A stretch of 64,000 bases of DNA from Pseudomonas indica NBRC 103045 (GTDB taxonomy: Bacteria; Pseudomonadota; Gammaproteobacteria; Pseudomonadales; Pseudomonadaceae): positions 372,001 to 436,000 of the forward strand of contig NZ_BDAC01000001.1 of assembly GCF_002091635.1 (NCBI RefSeq), in the 5' to 3' direction. Shown here one piece after another: positions 56,052 through 64,000 of this stretch; position 1 is the first letter of the stretch; every line of letters begins with the position of its first letter. Under the pieces are notes generated by a model. It did no database searches. It saw nothing but the letters and a program-made list of their open reading frames with translations, and was not told where the DNA came from. A program made the translations under genes and the position numbers.

Positions 56052-57029
56052 TCAGCTCCGCGCCGCGCCCACCGCCTGGATGCGCGCAGCCCAGATGACG
56101 GTGTCCGCGAGAATGAACAGCGTGTCGTTCCCTTGGCCACCGAAGCAGAAGTTCGCCACCCCCGGCGCGACGATCTCGCCGATGAGGTCGCCGCACGGCT
56201 CGAATACCTGGATACCGCTGGCCGACGAGCTGTAGACGCGCCCAGCGCTGTCCAGCTTGATGCCATCGGGGATGCCCGGCGCGACCACGGCGAACAGTCG
56301 CTCGTTGGCCAGGTGGCGACCGCCGCGCACATCGAAGGCACGAATATGGTGCGGGCGGTCGACCACATAGCTGCCAGGACCCTGGATCGCGCCGCTGTCG
56401 GTGACATAGAACACCGACTCGTCCGGCGAGAAGGCCAGCCCGTTGGGTTTGTCGAAACCATCCGCCACCACTGACAGCATCCCGCTGCGCGGATCGTAGC
56501 GATAGACGAAATCCCCCAGCAGCGGCGCATCCTTGAAGCCCTGCAAGGCGCCGTAGCTCGGATCGGTGAACCACACCGTCCCGTCGCTTTTAACCACCAC
56601 GTCGTTGGGCGAGTTGAAGCGCAGCCCGCACCATTGGTCGACCAGGGTTTCCACTGCCCCGCCCTGCTGGCTCATCCGGGTGATGCGCGCAGGCTCGGTC
56701 TTGCTGCCCTGCTCGCAAATCACCAGGTTGCCCTCGAGGTCCAGCGTCATACCGTTGGCCATGTTGGCGTTGGCGCGGACGGTCGTGACCGCCTCGGCAG
56801 GCAGCGGAAATATCTCGCCGGCCAGCGAGACCCGTTTGATATCGACCCGCTGGAAACCCGGCAGCGGAACCTCGACATTCTGCGGGACGGTAGTGAAATA
56901 CAGCGCGTCCTCGTCCCGCACATACACCGGCCCCTCGTGGGCATTGGTTTCTACCAGGGTGAAGAACCGCGGATCGGGACCGGTGACGTCGTGAAAGGCT
57001 TCGCTGTAGGCGATGAAATGCGGGCTCAT
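56052..57029 (-). CDS. SMP-30/gluconolactonase family protein
   Basis: 325 residues, no signal peptide. Six-bladed propeller with metal ligands in the expected places: Glu in NAHEGPVYV, Asn in FNSPNDVVV, Asn/Asp in KPNGLAFSPDESVFYVTDS and the DGIKLDSAGRVY blade. The family hydrolyses sugar lactones with a divalent metal. The substrate is uncertain. The next gene upstream on the same strand is a LysR regulator 51 bp away that may control it. Confidence 0.9.
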   Translation of the reverse strand: MSPHFIAYSEAFHDVTGPDPRFFTLVETNAHEGPVYVRDEDALYFTTVPQNVEVPLPGFQRVDIKRVSLAGEIFPLPAEAVTTVRANANMANGMTLDLEGNLVICEQGSKTEPARITRMSQQGGAVETLVDQWCGLRFNSPNDVVVKSDGTVWFTDPSYGALQGFKDAPLLGDFVYRYDPRSGMLSVVADGFDKPNGLAFSPDESVFYVTDSGAIQGPGSYVVDRPHHIRAFDVRGGRHLANERLFAVVAPGIPDGIKLDSAGRVYSSSASGIQVFEPCGDLIGEIVAPGVANFCFGGQGNDTLFILADTVIWAARIQAVGAARS

Positions 57030-57080
57030 GGGTGAATTCCTTTTCGCGGGATTCCGTCGCCTGAGCTTAGTCCACCGTAT

Positions 57081-58004
57081 CTAGTCCAACAGCTTCACCG
57101 CTGGCAGGCACATCGCCGCCACCTCGGCCACCAGAAAGTCGCGCAACCGCTGCAGCCGCTCCTGCCCGCCCCGCCCCTTCGGCCAGACCAGGTAGTAGCT
57201 TTCGCCGCTGGCGACTGCACTCGGCCAGGGCAGGCCGATGCGGCCCTGCTCGATGTCCTCGGCGATCATCACCAGGTCGCCGATGGACACGCCATATCCT
57301 CGTGCCGCCGCGACCATGCCCAGCTCCAGCGTGTCGAATACCTGCCCGCCCTTGATCGAGACTTGCTCTCCCAAACCCATGCGCTGCAGCCATTTGCGCC
57401 AGTCGCGGCGGTCCGGTGTCGGGTGCAGCAACTCCGCCTGCGCCAGACGCTCCGCCGTCCAGGTCTCCTCGGCGGCCAGCGATGGCTCGCAGACCGGGAT
57501 CAGCCATTCGCGAAACAGCAGCGTCATTTCCCAGTCCGGGTGAGCGGCACCTTCGCCCAGAAGCAGCACTGCACAATCGAAGGGCTCGTTGGCGAAATCC
57601 GCCTTGTCCACATCCATCCAGGCGCTGGTCAGTTGCACTTCAATATCACGGTGCTGGTGACGGAAACGACTGAGGCGCGCCAGCAGCCAGCGCATGGTCA
57701 AGGTCGAGGGCGCCTTCAAGCGCAGGATGCGGTCGTCCACCTCCAGGGTCGCGCAGGCCCGCGCCAGGGCATCGAAGCCGTCGCTGATCCCCGGCAGCAG
57801 CAGGCGGCCCTGCTCGCTCAGCCGCAGGTTGCGGCCCTGGCGCTGGAACAGCCGGCAGCCGAAGTGCTCTTCCAGCGTGCGGATGTGCCGGCTCACCGCG
57901 CTCTGGGTGATGGCCAGTTCTTCGGCGGCACGGGTGTAGGAGGCATGCCGGGCAGCGGCTTCGAAAGCACGCAGGGCATAGAGCGGCGGCAGGCGACGCA
58001 TCAC
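57081..58004 (-). CDS. LysR-family transcriptional regulator (GcvA-like)
   Basis: 307 residues. N-terminal winged HTH (PLYALRAFEAAARHASYTRAAEELAITQSAVSRHIRTLEEHFGCRLF), then a LysR substrate-binding domain. The opening LPPLYALRAFEAAARH is typical of the GcvA/AmpR group. It is divergent from the MATE gene, with about 140 bp between the starts, and tandem with the lactonase gene; either may be its target. Confidence 0.92.
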   Translation of the reverse strand: MMRRLPPLYALRAFEAAARHASYTRAAEELAITQSAVSRHIRTLEEHFGCRLFQRQGRNLRLSEQGRLLLPGISDGFDALARACATLEVDDRILRLKAPSTLTMRWLLARLSRFRHQHRDIEVQLTSAWMDVDKADFANEPFDCAVLLLGEGAAHPDWEMTLLFREWLIPVCEPSLAAEETWTAERLAQAELLHPTPDRRDWRKWLQRMGLGEQVSIKGGQVFDTLELGMVAAARGYGVSIGDLVMIAEDIEQGRIGLPWPSAVASGESYYLVWPKGRGGQERLQRLRDFLVAEVAAMCLPAVKLLD

Positions 58005-58142
58005 TGATTCAACTCATGAGTTTCAGTCATGTCTGGCATCGCTTTTATCCTTTTGTGCGTCAGACGTTGGCTCATAAGAATAACCGGCATTCCCTACCCG
58101 GCCGAAAAACAGCGACAAGCCTGGCCATTGAGCCCTACTCAT

Positions 58143-59537
58143 ATGACGCAACCCCTTCGCAACGAACTCCGGGCCATCCTGCACCTGGCCGGCCCGCTCA
58201 TCGCGGCCCAGTTGGCGCACGTACTGATGGTCTTCACCGACACGGTGATGATGGGCTTGCTCGGCCCCGACGCCCTGGCCGGCGGCGGCCTGGGCGCGGC
58301 CAGCTATTCGTTCGTGTCGATCTTCTGCGTCGGCGTGCTGGCCTCGGTGGGCAACCTTGTTGCGATCCGTCATGGCGCCGGCGATGCGCTGGGCGCCGCG
58401 CGCCTGGCACAGACAGGGCTGTGGCTCGGCTGGGGCCTGGCGCTGGTGGCGGGATTGCTCCTGTGGAATCTGCAGCCGTTGCTGCTGCGCTTCGGCCAGG
58501 CGCCGGACAGCGTCGAGGGCGCCATGCAGTTCCTCTCCACCCTGGTGTTCGCCCTGCCCGGCTACCTCAGCTTCATGACCCTGCGCGGCTTCACCAGCGC
58601 CATCGGCCGCGCCGGCCCGGTCATGGCGATCAGCATCGGCGGAGCGCTGGCCAATGTGGTTCTGAACTACGCACTGATCCAAGGCTGGTTCGGCCTGCCG
58701 CGCCTGGGCCTGGCCGGTATCGGCCTGGTCACCGCGCTGGTGATGAACGGCATGGCCCTGTTACTGGCAAGGCATATCGCCCGGCATCCCGCTTACGACG
58801 TCTATCCACTGATTGCCGGGCTTTGGCGGCCGTCGCGCGCGGCCCTGGGCGAATTGCTGCGCCTGGGCCTGCCGATCGGCGGCACCTATGCGGTGGAATC
58901 CGGTCTCTTCGCGTTCTCCGCGCTGTGCATGGGCGCGCTTGGCAGCACCCAACTGGCGGCACACCAGATCGCCATTCAGTCGGTCTATGTGGCCTTCATG
59001 GTGCCGGTGGGGATTTCCTACGCCGTGACCTTCCGCATTGGCCAGCACTATGGCGCAGGGCGCCTGCTCGATGCGCGCCGGGCCGGGCGCCTGGGCATCG
59101 TCTTCGGTGCTGCCTGCATGCTCGGCTTCGCCGCGCTGTTCTGGCTGGCCCCGGCCTGGGTAGTCGGCCTGTTCCTCGATGGAGCCGACCCGGCGTTCCA
59201 CGACGTCTTCGAACTGGCCGTAGCCCTGCTCGCCGTGGCGGCCTGGTTCGAACTGTTCGACGGGACCCAGACCATCGCCATGGGCGCGATTCGTGGCCTG
59301 AAGGATGCCAAGACCACCTTCTGGGTCGGCCTCGCCTGCTACTGGCTGGTCGGCGCGCCGGCGGCCTGGCTGCTGGCGTTCCCCCTCGGCTGGGGCGCCA
59401 CCGGCGTCTGGTGGGGGTTGGCCCTGGGCCTGGCCTGCGCGGCGCTCGGCCTGACCCTGGGTTTCGAGTGGAAGACCTCGCGCCTGCTCGATCCGGAGCG
59501 CGGCGATGCTACCGACGCGCGAGCCGCACTGCTTTAA
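58143..59537 (+). CDS. MATE-family multidrug efflux transporter (NorM-like)
   Basis: 464 residues from the ATG at 58143; an upstream in-frame extension adds 38 non-conserved residues. Twelve membrane spans in two halves. MATE features: LIAAQLAHVLMVFTDTVMMGLLGPDALAGGGLG, LRGFTSAIGRAGPVMAIS, VESGLFAFSALCMGALGSTQLAAHQIAIQ and the DGTQTIAMGAIRGLKDAKTTFW segment. It exports cationic drugs with Na+ or H+. It converges with the EAL gene, overlapping it by 4 bp. Confidence 0.94.
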   Translation: MTQPLRNELRAILHLAGPLIAAQLAHVLMVFTDTVMMGLLGPDALAGGGLGAASYSFVSIFCVGVLASVGNLVAIRHGAGDALGAARLAQTGLWLGWGLALVAGLLLWNLQPLLLRFGQAPDSVEGAMQFLSTLVFALPGYLSFMTLRGFTSAIGRAGPVMAISIGGALANVVLNYALIQGWFGLPRLGLAGIGLVTALVMNGMALLLARHIARHPAYDVYPLIAGLWRPSRAALGELLRLGLPIGGTYAVESGLFAFSALCMGALGSTQLAAHQIAIQSVYVAFMVPVGISYAVTFRIGQHYGAGRLLDARRAGRLGIVFGAACMLGFAALFWLAPAWVVGLFLDGADPAFHDVFELAVALLAVAAWFELFDGTQTIAMGAIRGLKDAKTTFWVGLACYWLVGAPAAWLLAFPLGWGATGVWWGLALGLACAALGLTLGFEWKTSRLLDPERGDATDARAALL

Positions 59538-61204
59538 GCGACTGGCGAGCCTTCCAGCAGCGAACGACGGATGCCGAACATGAGGAAGCGCGCCAGATCG
59601 TTGATCGGTAGCGCCTTGCTGATCAGATAGCCCTGCACCTGGTCGCAGCCGAATTCCCGCAACGTCTCCAGCTGCTCGTCATTCTCCACGCCTTCGGCGA
59701 CCACCTTCAGGTCGAGGTTGTGCGCCAGGCTGATCATGGCCCGCACCAGTTGACGGTTCCCGGGGCGCTCACCCATGCCGGCGACGAAGCTGCGGTCGAT
59801 CTTCAGCAGGGTGATCGGCAGGTTGTTGAGGTGGACGAAGGAGGAGAAGCCCGTGCCGAAATCGTCCAGGGAGAAGCGCACGCCCAGCTTGCCGAGCGCC
59901 TGCATGGTCTGTAGCACCTGGTCGCTACGGCGCATCACGGCGGTTTCGGTCAGCTCGAATTCCAGCCACTCGGCGGCGACGCCCCGTTCGCGAATCAGAC
60001 GCTTGAGGGTGGGCAGCAATTGACTGTCCTGGAACTGGCGGAACGACAGGTTTACCGCCATGTGCAGGCTCGGCAGGCCCCGCCCGCGCAGCCACTGCAT
60101 GTCGCGCAGGGCACGGGCGATGACCCAGTAGCCGAGCGGCACGATCAGGCCGCACTGCTCGGCCAGCGGCACGAACTCGTCCGGCCCCAGCAGGCCGCGT
60201 TCGGCGTGGCGCCAGCGCACCAGCGCCTCGAGCCCGACGATCTCGCCGCTCTCCAGGTGCAGGCGCGGCTGATAGTGCAGCTCCAGCTCTTCGCGGCGCA
60301 GCGCCCTGCGCAACTCGCCTTCGAGATCGGCCAGGCTGCGCGCGTGGCGGTTGATCCGCGCGTCGTAGAAATGGAAGGTGCAACCCTGGCGACTCTTGGC
60401 CTGGCGCATGGCGATGTGGGCGTGCCACATCAGCGGGTCGGCGCCCGTCCCGGCTTGGGCATGGGCCAATCCCAGGCTGCAGCCGATCAGCAGGCTCTCG
60501 TCGTCCACCCGGTACGGCTCGGCGAGGGCTTCGATGATACGCTCGGCGACCCGCTGCGCCCGCTGGCCGTCACGCCGCACGTCAAGCAGCAGGGCGAATT
60601 CGTCGCTGCCCAAACGCGCCAACTGGTCGCCAGCCTCCAGTTCGGCCTTGATCCGGGCGACGACCTGGAGGATCAGGTGATCGCCGGCCTGGTGGCCGAG
60701 GGCGTCGTTGGCATGGCGGAAGTTGTCGAGATCGAGATGGCCGAGGACCAGCCCTTCCGGGCACTCGGCCAGCCGGGCGGCGAGCAGGGTGTGGAAGCCC
60801 TGGCGGTTGGCGATGCCGGTCAGCGGGTCCTGTTCGGCGAGCCGGTCCAGGCTGCCCTGCAATGTGCAGCGTTCGCGCGCGTAGCGCAGGCAGCGACGCA
60901 GGAGTTCGGGGGTCAGGCTGCCGCGAACCAGCCAGTCGCAGGCACCGGCCGGTGAGAACTCCGGCTCGGCCTCGAGCAGCGCCACCATCGGCAAGGGGCA
61001 CTCGCTGCCGGAGGGCAGGTAATCCGGCGTGGCCAGCACCAATCCTTCGGGGGTTTCATCGAACAGGCTGCTGGCGATATCCCAGGACGGCGCGGTGATG
61101 ACCGGCGGCGCACCCAGCGTTGCCAGGCACTGATCGAGCAAGCGGCCCCAGGAGGGATCGTCGGTCAGGAGCAACAGGCGCAGAGGTTCGACGAGCGCAG
61201 ACAA
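59534..61204 (-). CDS. GGDEF-EAL protein with degenerate GGDEF (c-di-GMP phosphodiesterase, ProE-like)
   Basis: 556 residues. A receiver-like N domain (about 1-120) is followed by a GGDEF domain with the active site changed to GSDEF and no RxxD I-site (EAGD instead), then a complete EAL domain. The EAL catalytic set is there: EALVRW, MAVNLSFRQ (Asn), [25 protein letters not shown] (Lys) and VVAEGVE. It should therefore degrade c-di-GMP. A related gene sits directly upstream (61442-63103). P. aeruginosa has one such gene (proE) at this position beside rep. Confidence 0.92.
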   Translation of the reverse strand: MSALVEPLRLLLLTDDPSWGRLLDQCLATLGAPPVITAPSWDIASSLFDETPEGLVLATPDYLPSGSECPLPMVALLEAEPEFSPAGACDWLVRGSLTPELLRRCLRYARERCTLQGSLDRLAEQDPLTGIANRQGFHTLLAARLAECPEGLVLGHLDLDNFRHANDALGHQAGDHLILQVVARIKAELEAGDQLARLGSDEFALLLDVRRDGQRAQRVAERIIEALAEPYRVDDESLLIGCSLGLAHAQAGTGADPLMWHAHIAMRQAKSRQGCTFHFYDARINRHARSLADLEGELRRALRREELELHYQPRLHLESGEIVGLEALVRWRHAERGLLGPDEFVPLAEQCGLIVPLGYWVIARALRDMQWLRGRGLPSLHMAVNLSFRQFQDSQLLPTLKRLIRERGVAAEWLEFELTETAVMRRSDQVLQTMQALGKLGVRFSLDDFGTGFSSFVHLNNLPITLLKIDRSFVAGMGERPGNRQLVRAMISLAHNLDLKVVAEGVENDEQLETLREFGCDQVQGYLISKALPINDLARFLMFGIRRSLLEGSPVA

Positions 61205-61441
61205 AGAAAATCCCCCGAGTCAGGTTGGACGCGCGGACCATCGCGGCACGTCGCGAACAACGTGCCGCATGCGCATCCCTACGCGGGAATCTGTCCGAAA
61301 GAAGGCCCGGCCGCGTCGGTGCGGCATCACGTGAATGACGCAAGTTATCCAGACATCCCTGCAATCGCCAGCACCTGCCGTCGATCCTGTGAGCGGCATC
61401 ATGCATGAACGGATGAAAAGTGACGGAGTGAGTGCCGGGCG

Positions 61442-63103
61442 TCACTGCAGGGCAGACGCACGTACCGACGGATGACCGTGCCGATGCTGCAGCAGCCGCT
61501 CAAGCTCGCGCAACGGCAGGGGTTTACTGATCAGGTAACCCTGGGCTTGGTCGCAGCCGAACTGGCGCAGCAGTTCCAGCTCTTCCGGCGACTCGACGCC
61601 CTCCGCCACCACCTCCAGGCCGAGATTGCCGGCCAGGTTGATCATGGCCTTGACCAGCCGGCACTGCTCGGGCCGTACGTGCATGCCGGAGACGAAACTC
61701 TTGTCCAGCTTGAGCAGGGCGATCGGCAGGCTGGCGAGGTGGACGAAGGAGGAGAAGCCCGTGCCGAAGTCATCCAGGGAAAAACGCACGCCCAGTTCAC
61801 CGAGGGTATGCATGGTTCCCAGCACGTAGTCGCTGCGCTGCATGACTGCGGTCTCGGTCAGCTCGAACTCCAGCCAGCGGGTGTCCACCTTGCAGCCCTC
61901 GATCAGGCGTTGCACGGTGGTCAGCAGTTGGCTGTCCTGGAACTGGCTGAAGGACAGGTTCACCGCCATGTGCAGCCCGCGGCCCTGCTCGGCCAGCCAG
62001 CGCATGTCCTGCAAGGCACGGGAAATGACCCAGTAGCCGAGGGGGACGATCAGTCCGCATTGCTCGGCCAGGGGAATGAAATCCTGCGGATAGAGCAGCC
62101 CCCGCGCCGGATGACGCCAGCGCACCAGTGCTTCGAGACCGACGATCTCGCCGCTCTCCAGATGCAGGCGCGGCTGGTAGTGCAGTTCCAGTTCATCGCG
62201 GCGCAGAGCCCGGCGGAGTTCCGCTTCGAGGTCCGCCAAGCTGCGCACGTCGCTGGAAATACGCTCGTCGTACAGATGCCACGTGCAACCCTGGCGACTC
62301 TTAGCCTGCTGCATGGCCAGGTGGGCGTGCCAGAGCAACGCATCGGCGTCCTCGCCGGCACGGCAATAGGCCAGGCCCAGGCTGCATCCCAGCGAGAGGC
62401 TCTCCCCCTGGATCCAGTACGGCTCGCCCAACGACTCCAGGATGTTCTGCACCAGGCAGTCGACCCGTTTCGGATCGGCGCTCACGTCCAGCAACAGGGC
62501 GAATTCGTCGCCACCGATCCGCGCCAGGATGTCTTGCGGCTCCAGCAGGGGCTTCAGACGCTCCACGACCTGCTGGATCAGTTCGTCGCCGGCCTGGTGC
62601 CCGAGGCTGTCGTTGGCGTGGTTGAAGTTGTCCAGGTCGAGATAACCCAGCAACAGGCCACGCCCCCGGTTCAGTTGCAGGCGCTTGGGCAGCAGCGCCT
62701 GGAAGCCCTGGCGGTTTGGAATGCCGGTGAGCGCGTCCTGTTTCGACAAACGCTGCATGGACAGCAATTGCCGGCTATAGTGCAGGCAGCGTCGTAGCAC
62801 TTCGCCATTAAGGCTGTCGCGCGCCAGCCAGTCGCAGATGTCCGCCGGCAGTTGGCTCGGCGCACTGTCCAGCAGCAGGATCGGCGGCAAGGGGCACTGG
62901 CTGGCGGTGGGCAGGCAATCGGGCGTGGCGAAGACCAGATCGGGCAGGTGGTCCTGATAGAGGTGCTGGGCGTCGCTCCAGCTACTGGCGGCGAACAGCC
63001 AGACCGGCTCCGGTTGCTCGGCCAACAGCCGATCCAGCAGGGAGATCCAATGGGATTCCCGCGAAAGGATGAGCAGTCGGGAGAAATCGGTCTGGCACGT
63101 CAC
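61442..63103 (-). CDS. GGDEF-EAL protein with intact GGDEF and EAL motifs (paralogue)
   Basis: 553 residues from a GTG at 63103 with GGAGGGG about 7 nt upstream; the longer TTG start would place that SD inside the coding sequence. The same three-domain layout as its neighbour, with long identical stretches (for example [16 protein letters not shown]). Here the GGDEF motif is intact ([12 protein letters not shown]), the I-site is absent (EPQD), and the EAL set is complete ([30 protein letters not shown]). It could be bifunctional, with the GGDEF domain possibly a GTP sensor. Tandem duplication is evident. The upstream region to rep is unusually AT-rich. Confidence 0.9.
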   Translation of the reverse strand: MTCQTDFSRLLILSRESHWISLLDRLLAEQPEPVWLFAASSWSDAQHLYQDHLPDLVFATPDCLPTASQCPLPPILLLDSAPSQLPADICDWLARDSLNGEVLRRCLHYSRQLLSMQRLSKQDALTGIPNRQGFQALLPKRLQLNRGRGLLLGYLDLDNFNHANDSLGHQAGDELIQQVVERLKPLLEPQDILARIGGDEFALLLDVSADPKRVDCLVQNILESLGEPYWIQGESLSLGCSLGLAYCRAGEDADALLWHAHLAMQQAKSRQGCTWHLYDERISSDVRSLADLEAELRRALRRDELELHYQPRLHLESGEIVGLEALVRWRHPARGLLYPQDFIPLAEQCGLIVPLGYWVISRALQDMRWLAEQGRGLHMAVNLSFSQFQDSQLLTTVQRLIEGCKVDTRWLEFELTETAVMQRSDYVLGTMHTLGELGVRFSLDDFGTGFSSFVHLASLPIALLKLDKSFVSGMHVRPEQCRLVKAMINLAGNLGLEVVAEGVESPEELELLRQFGCDQAQGYLISKPLPLRELERLLQHRHGHPSVRASALQ

Positions 63104-63230
63104 AACACCCCCTCCGCGCAATCTAATAATTTACTTTAAGTTATAGCCCTATATATCTAATACATTGCAATTTTTTATTTGTATAGCCCCCTATCGACAC
63201 ACGGGACACTGCAGCGCCGGGCAAGCCTGA

Positions 63231-63236
63231 TAGAAT
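63231..63236 (+). promoter_or_regulatory. -10 element (TAGAAT) of rep
   Basis: TAGAAT lies 31 nt before the rep ATG; the -35 is poor. Bases 63122-63185 just upstream are strikingly AT-rich compared with the window and may serve both divergent genes. Confidence 0.4.
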
Positions 63237-63266
63237 CTTCCGCCCTTTCAATCAGTCCGTTTCGCC

Positions 63267-64000
63267 ATGTCCCGACTCAATCCCCGGCAGCAGGAAGCCG
63301 TGACCTATGTCGGCGGCCCTCTCCTGGTGCTCGCCGGCGCCGGCTCCGGCAAGACCAGCGTCATCACCCGCAAGATCGCCTACTTGATCCAGCAGTGCGG
63401 CATCCGGGCCCAGCACATCGTCGCCATGACCTTCACCAACAAGGCCGCGCGCGAAATGAAGGAACGGGTCGGTACCCTGCTGCGTGGTAGCGAAGGCAAG
63501 GGCCTGACGGTGTCGACCTTCCACAACCTCGGACTGAACATCATCCGCAAGGAGCACGCCCGCCTCGGCTATAAGCCGGGCTTCTCGATCTTCGACGAGG
63601 GCGACATCAAGGCGCTGCTGACCGACATCATGCAGAAGGAATACGCCGGCGATGACGGCGCGGACGAGATCAAGAACTACATCGGCAACTGGAAGAACGA
63701 TCTGGTGCTGCCCGACGAGGCCCTGGCCCAGGCGCGCAACCCCAAGGAACAGACCGCCGCCATCGTCTACCTGCATTACCAGCGCACCCTCAAGGCGTAC
63801 AACGCGGTCGACTTCGACGACCTCATCCTGCTGCCGGTGAAGCTGTTCCAGGAACACGCGGACATCTTGGAGAAGTGGCAGAACCGCATCCGCTACCTGC
63901 TGGTGGACGAGTACCAGGACACCAACGCCAGCCAGTACCTGCTGGTGAAGCTGCTGGTCGGCATGCGCAACCAGTTCACCGTGGTCGGCGACGACGACCA
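63267..64000 (+). CDS. rep: ATP-dependent DNA helicase Rep (3' part outside window)
   Basis: About 244 N-terminal residues of a superfamily 1A helicase. Q motif NPRQQEAV, Walker A LAGAGSGKTSVI, motif Ia FTNKAAREMKERV, motif Ib STFHNLGLNIIRKE, motif II YLLVDEYQDTN and the start of motif III VVGDDDQ. The sequence matches Rep rather than UvrD (MSRLNPRQQEAVTYVGGPLLV). Rep unwinds 3'-5' ahead of replication forks. The gene runs off the right edge. Confidence 0.96.
   Translation, partial: MSRLNPRQQEAVTYVGGPLLVLAGAGSGKTSVITRKIAYLIQQCGIRAQHIVAMTFTNKAAREMKERVGTLLRGSEGKGLTVSTFHNLGLNIIRKEHARLGYKPGFSIFDEGDIKALLTDIMQKEYAGDDGADEIKNYIGNWKNDLVLPDEALAQARNPKEQTAAIVYLHYQRTLKAYNAVDFDDLILLPVKLFQEHADILEKWQNRIRYLLVDEYQDTNASQYLLVKLLVGMRNQFTVVGDDD

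Overview
This 64 kb window is a stretch of gamma-proteobacterial chromosome from Pseudomonas in the broad sense (P. aeruginosa / P. resinovorans / P. stutzeri side of the genus). The evidence is the very high GC content, the protein sequences and the gene neighbourhoods: rsmD-M16 protease pair-ftsYEX-rpoH-mtgA-thiSG-trmB; cyaY, lppL-lysA-dapF-DUF484-xerC-HAD; sutA, YjbQ, amtB, glnK, UbiK-like, comM; MATE, EAL protein, rep; and serA with D-2-hydroxyglutarate dehydrogenase beside a polyamine ABC transporter. No rRNA, tRNA, CRISPR array, insertion sequence or prophage is visible. Both edges cut genes: an SDR-type oxidoreductase at the left and rep helicase at the right.

Layout. 1-5.2 kb: ilvA and rpiA, separated by an RTX-type Ca2+-binding protein, then a CarP-like beta-propeller protein. 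5.3-11.8 kb: accessory segment with an AraC regulator, a PyrK-like flavin/Fe-S reductase, a tandem universal stress protein, an alpha/beta hydrolase, a phosphoribosyltransferase (two ANR/FNR-type boxes) and a NodIJ-type ABC exporter. 11.8-25.8 kb: housekeeping block (DUF1329 protein, trmB, thiG, thiS, DUF423, mtgA, rpoH, ftsXEY, M16 peptidase pair, rsmD, YheT hydrolase). 25.8-31.6 kb: a compact four-gene operon that looks like a synthase-dependent exopolysaccharide machine. 32-38.7 kb: polyamine uptake (ABC transporter, acetylpolyamine amidohydrolase), a second CarP-like protein and an FAH-family protein. 38.8-41.6 kb: D2HGDH and serA, divergent. 41.7-49.7 kb: lipase, rnk, DUF1289, cyaY, AraC, lppL, lysA, dapF, DUF484, xerC, HAD phosphatase. 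49.8-54.5 kb: sutA, yjbQ, two tandem amtB genes and glnK, ubiK. 54.5-64 kb: comM, SMP-30 lactonase, LysR, MATE, two tandem GGDEF-EAL proteins, rep.

The most interesting locus is 25789-31643, minus strand. Its order of transcription is: (i) a soluble protein with six CxxC zinc pairs (TackOD1-like) and a catalytically dead GGDEF domain that keeps an RxxD I-site; (ii) a processive family-2 glycosyltransferase without a PilZ domain; (iii) a single polypeptide that fuses a TolC-type outer-membrane factor to a TIM-barrel-like, glycosidase-like C-terminal domain; (iv) a HlyD/Alg44-type membrane-fusion protein. The genes overlap or nearly touch. I infer a trans-envelope polysaccharide synthesis/export system with a PelD-like c-di-GMP receptor and a built-in periplasmic hydrolase.

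Other points of note: a dispersed intergenic repeat has supplied both the Shine-Dalgarno sequence and the TTG start codon of xerC; two ANR boxes mark a probable low-oxygen stress module; and the RTX gene is itself an internal duplication wedged between ilvA and rpiA.
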